Source: Russula earlei (taxonomy: Eukaryota > Basidiomycota > Agaricomycetes > Russulales > Russulaceae). Taken from it: DNA of 64,000 bases. Positions 54,899 to 64,000 of this stretch are shown in pieces (position 1 is the first letter of the stretch; the number at the start of each line of letters is the position of its first letter). The stretch spans positions 1 through 64,000 of the forward strand of contig JAGFNK010000182.1 in assembly GCA_025769875.1 (NCBI GenBank), in the 5' to 3' direction. The notes beneath the pieces were generated by a model, which saw nothing but the letters and a program-made list of their open reading frames with translations, was not told where the DNA came from and made no database searches. The position numbers were made by a program, and so were the translations under genes.

Positions 54899-55247
54899 TG
54901 GCGGTTTTGGGCCGCCAGGGGCGTGTGTGGAGGAGCACGAAAGCACAACACGGCATGTCCCCAGGATCATTTTTGATCCCTTAATTTTTTCCACTCCCCT
55001 CAGGGGAAAAATACATTCTGCTGTGACTTCTCAGGCCTTGTACGACCCACATCAAAACCGAAAATGTGCAAAAAGCAAGAACATTTCATATTGGCTCCAC
55101 AACTCCGTATCTGAGAAAAATGCAAACACATGACTCAATTGCACGCTCACACCAAAACCGGAACAAGCGCATCAGCCACATAGAGAGGCAATGCGTTATT
55201 TCCGTTGAAGTCTGAAGTCCATCCACTATATGTTTTCATTACTGTTT
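54899..55247 (+). repeat. 3' LTR of element E, first part
   Basis: This corresponds to the first ~350 bp of the 49105 LTR with many CpG-type differences. It is interrupted at the tgttt target of element F and resumes at 60840. Confidence 0.9.
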
Positions 55248-55788
55248 TGTTGTAAAATTCCTGAGCGCGAGTGAACTTGATCGCGAGCGCACAAGAACGA
55301 GTGAGTTGTCCCCTCAGTCGATAAATATACCCGTGCCATTAGGCCACCCTAAGTGGATCTAGCTATCTACAACAGTTAGTACCTAGACTAATTAACTAGT
55401 CTGGATGTTTATTGGCTCGATCATTGTCCCGTTTCTTGCATACCCTTTGTCCGTGGACTTACAGAATCCGCACCTGTTTCCTACTTATATGAGTAGACAA
55501 AATACTTACCTTCCCTCAGTGATCGCTTACGCGCGCGAGTCACTGAGGTACGTTCCTTTAGCTACCCTTTTCTTACGTTCCATAAGAGCTCATACCTGGA
55601 TAGCACAGTCATTGCTTATTCAGGTAATATATCTTCAGTGATCGCTTACGCGCGTGAGTCACTGAGCACAGTCATTGCTTATTCAGCGACCCTCGCAAGT
55701 GCGAATGTGTAGGCCTCCCTTCGGACGCGGCACTCACTCACAAAAACTGTCATTTCTCCCACTCTCGTTGAACCCCAAAGTTTCTACA
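55248..55788 (+). repeat. 5' LTR of element F (541 bp)
   Basis: Hairpin 1 is cctcagtga...tcactgagg (55514-55548) and hairpin 2 is tcagtga...tcactga (55635-55665), about 121 bp apart. The block gcacagtcattgcttattcag is directly repeated on both sides of hairpin 2. Confidence 0.93.
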
Positions 55789-55792
55789 GGTT

Positions 55793-58101
55793 ATGGGCCC
55801 TGGCCCTCAGATGGCTTCCACATCCTCAGCTGTACCCACAACTCCGTCGCCCGTGCCTGCACCTGGGACTTTTGATCAACTCCCAGCCATTATCCCTCAT
55901 CTCGAACTGAATGGCTCCAACTGGGCTGTGTTCACCATGCGCTTCACACAAGCTATGGAGGCAACCGACAGAATGGGGTATTTTGACGGAACCGCCACGC
56001 GCCCTGCCCCAGCAAACCCGCAGAGTCCAACCGCCGATGAAGACCTGGCTGTGAAGGCCTGGGACCGCAATGACCGCATCGCACGGTTCCTGCTCTGCCA
56101 ACGTCTCCCCAATGCTGTCGCAGTACGCGTGGGACGTCTCAACACCGCGGAGGCATGCTGGAACTTAGTCTCGCAGGAGTACAAGCTAAAAAGCGAATAC
56201 GCGCAGAGCGACCGGCTCCAAGCCTTCTTGGAGAGCCGTTGCGCTAAGGGCGTGGACGTTCGTATCTTCCTACAAGATCTCCGCTTCAAGCGTGAGGAGC
56301 TCCATGCGTCTGGAGTCAGTGTTTCCGACGCGGAATACCAGCGCACCGTCCTTCGCAGCATCCCTGAGGAGCTAGCGCGATTCGCGTCCGGACTTATGAC
56401 AGTGGCGCGACTTACCAACACTACTAGCCAAGTCTCCATGGACTCCCTCATCACCTCTATATGCGAAGAAGCGGATCGAATTAAGACCCGCCGCGGGCGC
56501 GGCCAACATAGCCAAAGCTCGGGCAGAAGGGACCAGCAGCCGGACAAGGCCTTAGCTGCTCACGGGTCCGACGACGCTAGGAAGAAGCGTCGCTGAGGCA
56601 AGTGCCACAATTGCGGGAAACCAGGACACTGGGCGCGCGAGTGCCGCTCCCCGAAGAAGGAGGGGAATGCAGGAGCGCAGCCCACACCCAAGTCTGGCAG
56701 CACCCCAGCACCCACCAAAGCAGAAACCCGACCAGTCGGGTCAGCAAACGCCGTTGCCGACAATGCGGTTGAAGCAGACGGGTTTTGGCTGGCCGAGGAG
56801 GCAGACGGCACTGCTCACATTTCACCCAGTGACTTGACTTGCTCCTTACAGGGAGACGCATGTGTTGAAAGTACAACTGCGGGGGAGCTTTCGAACTCAC
56901 CTGAAGGGATGCAGCAGACGGCCTGCGTCCATTGTTGTCAACAGCAGCGAGACCCGCATCGAGCTCTACGATTCCGGAGCCACAAAGCATATTAGCCCCT
57001 ATAGAGGGGATTTCATTGGCTATCACCCCCTTTCGCCACCCGTAACTCTCATCACCGCAAATCAGCAGCAGTTTCAAGCGATCGGTGTTGGATCGCTAAC
57101 CGTGCAGGTACCAGATGTGGGTGGCTGGCGCACATTAACACTTCGAGGAGTTCTCCACGCGCCGAAAGTTGCCTACACGCTTGTTTCGCTCAGAGCCCTA
57201 GATCAGGAGGGCTATTGCATGGAGCTGCATAATGGATTTTTGGACATTGTTCGCTCCGACAGGTGGGCGAGTAGCTCACATACCCCGCAGCGCACGCGGA
57301 CTATATCGTGTAGAGCGCAGCACTGAATACGTTCACTCTGTTGAACTTTCAGTCATGGAGCTACATAGACGCCTTGGTCACATCGCAATCGGAAGTGCCC
57401 TCAAACTAGTTCAAACAGGAGCAGTTCGAGGCATTACCATCGACACTACATCCAAGCCGAGCGACTGCGAAGCATGTATATTCGCCCGCGCTACCCGCCT
57501 CCCCATACTGAAAGTGCGTCGCAGCACTCCCGCTCAGCATTTTGGGGAAGAGATCAACAGCGATCTCTGGGGGCCTGCATCCGTTGCAACACGCCAGGGT
57601 CGAAAACACTTCATTACATTCACTGACTCCGCAACTCGCTATACAGTCGCCTTCCTGTTAACCAAGAAATCTGAAGCCTTCGAAATGTATAGAGCCTTTG
57701 AGGCATGGGCAAAGTCACAAGGTCATTGCAGTGCGATCAAAGTGCTCCGCTCCGACCGCGGAGGCGAGTACTTAAGTGGCGCCTTCGACAAGCACCTGGC
57801 TGCGGCTGGCACCGCGCGGCGGCTCACCACCCACGACACGCCACAGCACAACGGGATCGCAGAGCGCCTTAACAGGACTCTGCTAGAACGCATGCGTGCC
57901 CTCTCTCACGAAAGTGGGCTCCCAAAATCTCTATGGGGAGAAGCGCTGCGGCATGCTGTCTGGCTCAAGAATCACACCGCCACCCGCGCACTAGACGGCA
58001 AAACACCATATGAAGCGCTGCATAAGGAACCTGCCGGATTTGTCCGGCCTTCACCGGTGGGGCTGCAGTGTATGGGTACACACAAACAACAAGGGTTCTA
58101 A
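55793..58101 (+). pseudogene. Element F gag-protease-integrase, frameshifted
   Basis: Gag runs 55793 (or ATG 55811) to TGA 56594-56596. The same frame continues directly into CCHC knuckle CHNCGKPGHWAREC, so the TGA is a single nonsense change in an Arg-rich KKRR context. The frame shifts before the protease (LYDSGATKHISP, 56862-57326), again before the pre-integrase and integrase part (LHRRLGHIA, LRSDRGGEYLSG, NGIAERLNRTLLE; 57232-58101), and again near 58,060 before the C-terminal part. Confidence 0.9.
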
Positions 58102-60301
58102 GTTGAACCCTAGAGCACGCGAAGGCAAATGGCTTGGGGTAGACACTGATTCACATGCCCACAGAATCTATTGGCCCACCACTCGAACTGTAAGCGTCGA
58201 GCGCGACGTCTATTTCTCGTCCCGCGCACCGCTCGAGGGGGAGCAGCGCATCGCGGTCCCAACCGCTGGAAGCGAGCGGCACGCTGAGGACCCCGGCCTG
58301 CATGAAGTCCCCAAAACGCCTACCCATTCCGAACATCCTGAAGAGGAACCTGACCCCAACCCTGACCTCACACCAGAGTCACCCATTCCGCCTCAATCGC
58401 CTGAACCCCTGCCTGCACCAATTCAATATCCAGCATCAGAAGAAGAAGTTGAAACCAGCCTTACAGATGGCCCTCGACGCTCCACCCGCCTTCGCAAACC
58501 CTCACGCACCGTCCGTGACCTCCAGGCAGGCGAAGGCGTTACTTCCGCACGCCGTGGGGCTCCCCGCATACCGCGCGGCATCCGCCTGCCAGGCTCTCTC
58601 GACACTGAGGAAGCAGGGGGAGCATGGTCCGTTGCCGATGGCCTGCCCATGCTCCTTGAAGACTTCGCTGGCCTCGAACATGCCTTCGCCACTGCAACTT
58701 CCGATGCAGAAGCGTTGGAGCCTCGCTCGCTCACCGAAGTGAAGCGGAGGCCTGATTGGCCCCTCTGGGAGCAGGCCATCAAAGAGGAACTCGCCACACT
58801 AAAGACTGCAGGCACTTGGCGACTCGAAGAACCACCCCCAGGAGCCAACATCATTGGTTCCAAATGGGTCTTCAAGGCCAAAAAGGACGCAGCCGGCAAC
58901 ATCGCGCGCTACAAGGCGCGGCTTGTCGCCCAAGGATTCAGCCAAATCGGAGGTATCGACTATGATGATACTTATGCACCAGTAGCCCGTCTTGCGTCGT
59001 CGCGCGCCATCATAGCCATGGCAAATCGCCTCCGTCTTGAACTCCACCAGGTTGATATCAAAGGGGCCTACCTGAATGGCGTGCTCAACAACCAAGAAAT
59101 TCTATACATGCAACACCCCCCGGGCTACCGAGACCCGGGGGCAGGCACGCGCGTCCTACGTCTCGTGAAGACACTTTATGGGCTCAAACAATCTGGGAGG
59201 CGTTGGTACCAGAAACTCTCCTCCATTTTTGCCTCACTCGGTTTCAAACAGTGCTCTGTTGATCAAGCCGTGTTTTACAAGTCCAGACAAGCCGGGCGCG
59301 ACATAACGGTTGTCGCTGTGCATGTTGACGATTGCACAATTGCGGTGAGCAGCGAGCAACTTGTGACTGAATTCAAGGATGGCCTGCGCGAGCACGTCGA
59401 GGTCACTGACCTGGGCGAGCTCCATTGGATGCTCGGTATTGAGATCCAACGCGACCGCGCGGGCGGCACCATCCACATGTCGCAGCGAGCATATATTGAC
59501 TCGATCCTTCGTCGCTATCATTTAGACAAGCTCAAACCACTCTCCACACCCATGGACATACAGTCCCGCCTTACGCGCGAGCAGTCGCCAACAAGCGCGG
59601 CTGAGTCTGCCGCCATGCGCGATGTACCATACCGCGAGGCCGTCGGCGCCCTCAATTGGGCCGCACTTTCCACGCGCCCGGACATCGCCTTTGCAGTGGC
59701 CACCGTAGCACGGTTCGCCACAAACCCAGGCCCAGCGCACTGGCATGCAGTCAAGCGAATTTACCGTTACTTGTCTGGCACATGCGACTTGTGGCTCACT
59801 TACGGCGAAACAAAGCGCGTCCTCGAAGGATATGCGGACGCGGATGGCAGCATGGCCGAGGATCGGCGCGCCATCTCAGGCTACGCGTTCCTCATCGACA
59901 GCGGTGCTGTCTCTTGGTCCTCAAAGCGCCAGGAGATCATTTCGCTCTCGACCACAGAGAGTGAATACGTTGCGGCCACTCACGGGATGAAGGAAGCGCT
60001 ATGGCTGCGCAGCCTTATCTCAGAAGTCTTTGGCCCCCTCTCTAACACCACCACCCTTTTCTCCGACAATCAGTCAGCTATCGCGCTCGCGTGCGACCAT
60101 CAGTATCACGCCCGGACCAAACACATTGACATCCGGTACCACTGGATTCGATGGGTCATCGAGCAAGGTTCTGCGCGACTCGTGTATTGCCCAACAGATG
60201 ACATGCTCGCCGACGCGCTCACCAAGGCGCTCCCTTCTGTAAAGGTCAAACACTTTGCGTCAGGACTCGGCCTGTCCACAAAGCGAGGGGGAGTGTTGTA
60301 A
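58010..60301 (+). CDS. Element F integrase C-terminus, reverse transcriptase and RNase H
   Basis: The open frame of 763 codons includes the end of integrase (GCSVWVH, RIYWP) and a Pro/Glu-rich linker. Reverse transcriptase follows (SKWVFKAKKDAAG, YKARLVAQGFSQIGG, HQVDIKGAYLNG, HVDD near 59,322), then RNase H (GYADADGSMAED, SWSSKRQEIISLSTTESEYV, LFSDNQSAIALA). The HVDD variant of the YVDD box is shared with E. It lacks its own start because upstream frameshifts separate it from gag. Confidence 0.9.
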   Translation: MKRCIRNLPDLSGLHRWGCSVWVHTNNKGSKLNPRAREGKWLGVDTDSHAHRIYWPTTRTVSVERDVYFSSRAPLEGEQRIAVPTAGSERHAEDPGLHEVPKTPTHSEHPEEEPDPNPDLTPESPIPPQSPEPLPAPIQYPASEEEVETSLTDGPRRSTRLRKPSRTVRDLQAGEGVTSARRGAPRIPRGIRLPGSLDTEEAGGAWSVADGLPMLLEDFAGLEHAFATATSDAEALEPRSLTEVKRRPDWPLWEQAIKEELATLKTAGTWRLEEPPPGANIIGSKWVFKAKKDAAGNIARYKARLVAQGFSQIGGIDYDDTYAPVARLASSRAIIAMANRLRLELHQVDIKGAYLNGVLNNQEILYMQHPPGYRDPGAGTRVLRLVKTLYGLKQSGRRWYQKLSSIFASLGFKQCSVDQAVFYKSRQAGRDITVVAVHVDDCTIAVSSEQLVTEFKDGLREHVEVTDLGELHWMLGIEIQRDRAGGTIHMSQRAYIDSILRRYHLDKLKPLSTPMDIQSRLTREQSPTSAAESAAMRDVPYREAVGALNWAALSTRPDIAFAVATVARFATNPGPAHWHAVKRIYRYLSGTCDLWLTYGETKRVLEGYADADGSMAEDRRAISGYAFLIDSGAVSWSSKRQEIISLSTTESEYVAATHGMKEALWLRSLISEVFGPLSNTTTLFSDNQSAIALACDHQYHARTKHIDIRYHWIRWVIEQGSARLVYCPTDDMLADALTKALPSVKVKHFASGLGLSTKRGGVL

Positions 60302-60834
60302 AATTCCTGAGCGCGAGTGAACTCGATCGCGAGCGCACGAGAACGAGTGAGTTGTCCCCTCAGTCGATAAATATACCCGTGCCATTAGGCCACCCTAAGT
60401 GGATCTAGCTATCTACAACAGTTAGTACCTAGACTAATTAACTAGTCTGGATGTTTATTGGCTCGATCATTGTCCCGTTTCTTGCATACCCTTCGTCCGC
60501 GGACTTACAGAATCCGCACCTGTTTCCTACTTATATGAGTAGACAAAATACTTACCTTCCCTCAGTGATCGCTTACGCGCGCGAGTCACTGAGGTACGTT
60601 CCTTTAGCTACCCTTTTCTTACGTTCCATAAGAGCTCATACCTGGATAGCACAGTCATTGCTTATTCAGGTAATATATCTTCAGTGATCGCTTATGCGCG
60701 CGAGTCACTGAGCACAGTCATTGCTTATTCAGCGACCCTCGCGAGTGCGAACGTGTAGGCCTCCCTTCGGACGCGGCACTCACTCACAAAAACTGTCATT
60801 TCTCCCACTCTCGTTGAACCCCAAAGTTTCTACA
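60294..60834 (+). repeat. 3' LTR of element F (541 bp)
   Basis: This is the same as the 5' LTR apart from eight CpG-context transitions; at seven of these the 3' copy keeps the CG form and at one the 5' copy does. Confidence 0.95.
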
Positions 60835-60839
60835 TGTTT

Positions 60840-61123
60840 TACTTCCATTCCCGACTCCAAAAAACTCCTATTTTATTCCTTAAGTAACATACTTGTAAAA
60901 CATATAAAAGTAGCCTCTTATTGCCTGCAAATGTATAAAAATTTGTCGTGTTCCTTGTTCTCGAAAGAAACCCCTCGTGTGCACTCCAAAACAAAGTCCC
61001 CTCCTTGTGCTCTACCACCGCTCCGCGTCTTTACACGCATTCCTGACCCCGTGCCGCGTCAACGGTCCATCGGCCCGTGTTGCCCACTCGCGCGTTCCCA
61101 CCGCCTGTGTCATATCTTCACCA
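60840..61123 (+). repeat. 3' LTR of element E, second part
   Basis: This continues the element E LTR (acttccattcccgactcc...atcttcacca), corresponding to about 49,447-49,729 in the 5' copy. Confidence 0.9.
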
Positions 61124-61214
61124 TTCGAGAGGAATCCAGACCTCCGGCTCTCTCCTTAACCCGCACATGGAAACCAATCACTGCAGTCAGCAACAATGAA
61201 ACTGAATCGCCGGC

Positions 61215-61226
61215 AGTTTGCGTATT
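61215..61226 (+). promoter_or_regulatory. TATA-like motif before the 61.3-kb gene
   Basis: A gtatttaag motif lies about 95 bp upstream of the ATG at 61,315 and 92 bp downstream of the element E insertion. Inference from position and sequence. Confidence 0.4.
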
Positions 61227-61314
61227 TAAGTAGCTGGTGATTGTATCAGAGTGTTCTCCATTCACTGTTCCTCGATTTCTCCTCGTTCAAGGCGCTTGTT
61301 TATCGCTCACCTCA

Positions 61315-62039
61315 ATGGCCAACAATTTCACCCAATACTATGCTCCTCAAATTGTCGGGGATGCCCTCAAAATATCTGGTTACTCCATCGGAATTTGTCT
61401 GTTAAGCGGCGTTCGGAAGAACCTCACTATCCGTGGCCAGGAGCGGCGAGGTGACCGCGATGTGGAACAGTCGCGCGAACTCCTTCAGAAAAATTTCACG
61501 CTGATCCCACCTCGCATGCAAAAAGCCATCTTGGAACAGTATCGAGAGTTCGTCCAGGGATATTTTAAGCACGACCAGTTAATTAAATGCGATTTGACAG
61601 TGTACAAGGTATGAAAGGGAAGCCCGAAAACTACGGCGGCCCAAAATTTCGAAAGTTTCTTCAAGCCAGAGACTATAGACGTCTCTCTAAAGATACGTAC
61701 AAAACCATCAAGGTGAGAATTTACCACAGCGAAAAAGTATCGGCATTGATCTCCTACCCACTGTAGAATGCATCTGACAAAGCTATAGATGATACTTTCG
61801 AGGCTCAGGTTGCGGACACTCTGCGTAAGCCAAGGGGTGAACCTGAAGATAATTTTGGCACGGGTAGGCTTGTCCGCATGTTAGCCATGGCTAGCTCACA
61901 CTTTGGTTATGTAGCGTCTACACAGAGCAATCCATTCACCGATTCGCATGCAATATCCACGCGAACTGATGCAGCTGTCAGCGAAGTGGATATAGTAGAG
62001 ATGACGACGTTTGAGAGCTCACCTACAGGCGGTAGGTGA
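61315..62039 (+). CDS. Predicted multi-exon protein of unknown function
   Basis: The likely exons are 61315-61608, 61656-61712 and 61767-62039 (about 207 residues; introns gtatga...aaag and gtgaga...gtag). The translation begins MANNFTQYYAPQIVGDAL. It has a hydrophobic stretch, YSIGICLLSG, too short for a confident membrane helix, and a charged helical region. I recognise no domain. The last exon may instead splice at about 62,032 (gtaggt) into further exons; candidates include a Cys-containing segment near 62,180-62,322 and a terminal exon ending near 62,437. The 3' structure is therefore uncertain. Confidence 0.5.
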
Positions 62040-62437
62040 TGGATTTTTCACATGCTATTACTAGGCTGATTTGCCGATTAGAGGCAGGCGTCGCGACCGG
62101 GTTTATCAGGGCCGACAGTGAAGGTAAGATGCTTACTATGTCCGCGCACTTTTTGCCCCTCTGCTGACTTCAAGACCAACGTGTCGATCAGTCGCCCCCA
62201 GAGGTTTGTAACGACATTCTCCCACAGCGCCTTCAGTGCTAATTTTGTATTTAACGGCTACTGCACGGCTTGTCGTCACATCCCTATCCCTAGGTTGATA
62301 GACAAACGAGGATTCGAAAGGTGAGAAATTCATCTGCGCAGCGCTCGGATGTTGGCCCGGAGCTGACTTTTTACCAGAGGAAACTCGTTCGCTCTCCTTA
62401 CCTGACCGAGTTATGGGACCTACCGGAGGAGCTATAG

Positions 62438-63540
62438 ATTGTGTTATCGCTATGAGCGTTTCACCACACTGTGTACATGACACACACCTAGCATGTATCA
62501 TTTAATGTGGTTGTAATTAGATACCTTGTCTTATGTCTGGATATGAGCTACATGATTATGCTGAAGATTGGGCGGGGCTTGATTAGTTAGAAGTGTCGTC
62601 CCACCCTCAGCCGTTCACAAATGAGACCGTCGCGGCCATCGAACGACAGTACCTGCTAACCTACAGCTCAATAGTGCGAGGGACACGAGGGGAAGTAAAG
62701 TCAGGTCAGACAGCTCAATGTGGCGTTGTCATGCTAGGCCTTGACAAGCGTGGGTTCCGTAGAGAAAAGATGGGGCCGAGGCGTGGGGGATGGAAAGTAA
62801 TTCTTGAAGGGGTTCCGAGTCGTCTTGACGCTATCGTTGTGCTCGTGAGAGGGCACCGAAGGGACACCATTGGCAGATCGGGCGGCGAAGTGGGTGGAAC
62901 AGCATGCTTGCGCTGTACTGTATGCGGACGCGGTCTTGCTTGCACGAGTGCACCAGCTATGCCACGTAATCGCTTGTGCCAAGTCTTTTCTCCCCCTGGC
63001 AATGGCAATCAACGATCCGTTGCTCTGCTGGAACAACAGGCAGTGGGCGAGTGTGCAGTTAAAATTGAGCAGGTAGCGACAACGATAGGGATGTCTCGAC
63101 GAACAATGACTTGGGAAGATAATGCCAACGCTAAAACTCCAGCCCAGGAACGGCAAGACGGCGTCGCTGGTTTCTACGAAACTCCACTTGCTGCACCAGG
63201 AGTGCCATTGCTGGTATAAGACAAGGTACCGGTAAAGTACAGCCCCACGCACACACACTGGCAAGAAGAATGGTAGATTCGAATGAACCGAGTACGCTTA
63301 CAAGTCCCGAGTCCACCGAGACGACGGGGGCACACCAAGCCAAACAAGCGTCAATAATTTCGGACTTTTCGGAGTGCCACGGAGGCTGGGCGTAGCGCGC
63401 TCGCGGACTGAGGTAACTGAGGCACGGACGCAGCCTCGCTCTCAGTTCTAGCCGTCATCGTGTCATGGTACCTTCTCCCCTAATGTGGTGCTGTTGCGTC
63501 TCCCTGCTCATCGGGTAGTTATTGTATTGCATGCCTCATG
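62438..63540. other. No gene recognised
   Basis: Open frames occur on both strands (plus 62,593-63,219 and minus 62,734-63,264) without known motifs or supporting splice structure. I would not call either. Confidence 0.35.
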
Positions 63541-64000
63541 TCCACATCAGGAAAAACACATAAATATTTTTTAGCTTTATAAAGTCTTTATAGAGTCAAA
63601 AAAGTTGAAAAGTCAATGGTCGCTTGGACTGACCCTAATTCTAGAAAGTTGTGACCCAAATATCATCTATATAGCCAAGAAAGTTGAGAAAGCTGCATAA
63701 GTTCTGCAAAGTTCTCAAAAGTTGGAAAGTCACATCAGCCAGCCTTAGGGCTATCAACCAATTTCCACTCTAATGCATGAAAAAATGTTATTGCTAAAGT
63801 TAAGAGCCCTCTCTGTCCAATGTTGGTTTGGGACATATCAGGGACTTTAACAGACTTTACAAACTTTACTACCATTTCTGGCTTTATGGAGGCTTGAATG
63901 GTGCTTTACTACTTTATGAACTTTCAACTTTAGAAATACTCCCAATAAAGCTAAAAAGTCAAAAAAGTCATAAATTTTCTTGTGATTTTGCTGATGCAAC
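63541..64000. other. AT-rich, CpG-free end of window
   Basis: From about 63,630 to the end no CG dinucleotide is visible. Short aaagtt, aaagtc and actttac-like motifs recur throughout. It resembles the decayed block at 14.4-19.4 kb and probably belongs to another old repeat that continues beyond the window. Confidence 0.5.

Larger units (their letters stand above)
55248..60834 (+). mobile_element. Element F: Ty1/copia retrotransposon nested in the element E LTR
   Basis: The 541-bp LTRs (55248-55788 and 60294-60834) are flanked by tgttt (55243-55247 and 60835-60839). The primer site ggttatgggccctgg is at 55789, and a cgagggggag tract precedes the 3' LTR. The two LTRs differ at eight sites, all CpG transitions. 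The coding region has one TGA and three frame changes; the reverse transcriptase-RNase H part is fully open. It is related to E (both have an HV(D/N)DC polymerase box). Confidence 0.96.
49105..61123 (+). mobile_element. Element E: Ty1/copia retrotransposon split by nested insertions
   Basis: The 5' LTR is 49105-49729. The 3' LTR is 54899-55247 continued at 60840-61123, split by element F. The target duplication is ttcga (49100-49104 and 61124-61128). The initiator-Met-type primer site ggttatgggccctg follows the 5' LTR at 49730, and a gagggggag tract precedes the 3' LTR. A solo LTR (H) interrupts RNase H. Without the insertions the element would be about 5.6 kb. LTR divergence is higher than in F, so E is older than its passenger. 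Confidence 0.95.

Noticed and set aside
55501..55670. Repeated hairpins considered as a CRISPR-like or phage attachment array
   Set aside because: There are only two copies per LTR, and they repeat in both LTRs of a eukaryotic retrotransposon with target duplications. No spacer array or cas genes are present.
62593..63219. 208-codon plus-strand frame
   Set aside because: It has no recognisable motif, no supporting upstream context, and a comparably long frame on the opposite strand.

Overview
This window comes from a filamentous fungus, most likely an agaricomycete basidiomycete. The evidence is several multi-exon protein-coding genes with very short introns (about 45-110 bp), a protein-kinase family typical of agaricomycetes, and abundant Ty1/copia LTR retrotransposons. 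I cannot name the species. There is no sign of a prokaryotic, plasmid or phage context.

Layout. Positions 1-4,300 hold a tandem segmental duplication with two copies of a small three-exon gene of unknown function (1,310-1,869 and 3,553-4,121), separated by a decayed fragment of a coiled-coil gene whose intact relative lies at 19,856-20,413. Positions 4,800-14,398 hold two decayed copia elements on the minus strand (A, 4,800-9,512; B, 10,033-14,398), each bounded by LTRs and 5-bp target duplications. Positions 14,399 to about 19,440 are a strongly CpG-depleted block without recognisable genes. Positions 19.8-27.1 kb form the conserved gene island: a coiled-coil protein, a proline/serine-rich protein, RPN10 (proteasome ubiquitin receptor), SEC14 (phosphatidylinositol transfer) and EMG1/NEP1 (18S rRNA methyltransferase). 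Positions 27.4-33.6 kb hold a diverged tandem duplication with no clear gene.

From 33.6 kb to 61.1 kb the window is almost entirely LTR retrotransposons packed into and around one host kinase gene. Element C (33,594-38,774, identical LTRs) lies just beyond the kinase 3' end. Element G (39,826-43,649, identical LTRs, gag-like ORF only) sits inside a kinase exon. Element D (44,044-48,835) lies 36 bp upstream of the kinase start codon. Element E (49,105-61,123) follows; it carries a solo LTR (H) in its RNase H region and a complete younger element F (55,248-60,834) inside its 3' LTR. A predicted gene of unknown function follows at 61,315, and the last 0.4 kb is again CpG-free.

Three themes stand out. 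(1) The LTRs of five copia elements with divergent sequences (A, B, C, D, F) all carry two hairpins with a CAGT...ACTG stem, about 100-121 bp apart, the stronger one first in element orientation. (2) Mutation is dominated by CpG-to-TpG/CpA change: all ten differences between the D and F LTR pairs, and all six cleanly alignable in-frame stops of element E (TGA where Arg is expected), fit this class. (3) Elements D and A both carry an in-frame TGA in the linker between integrase and reverse transcriptase. These suggest cytosine methylation and deamination as the genome's response to retrotransposons, and give candidate cis-elements shared by the invaders.
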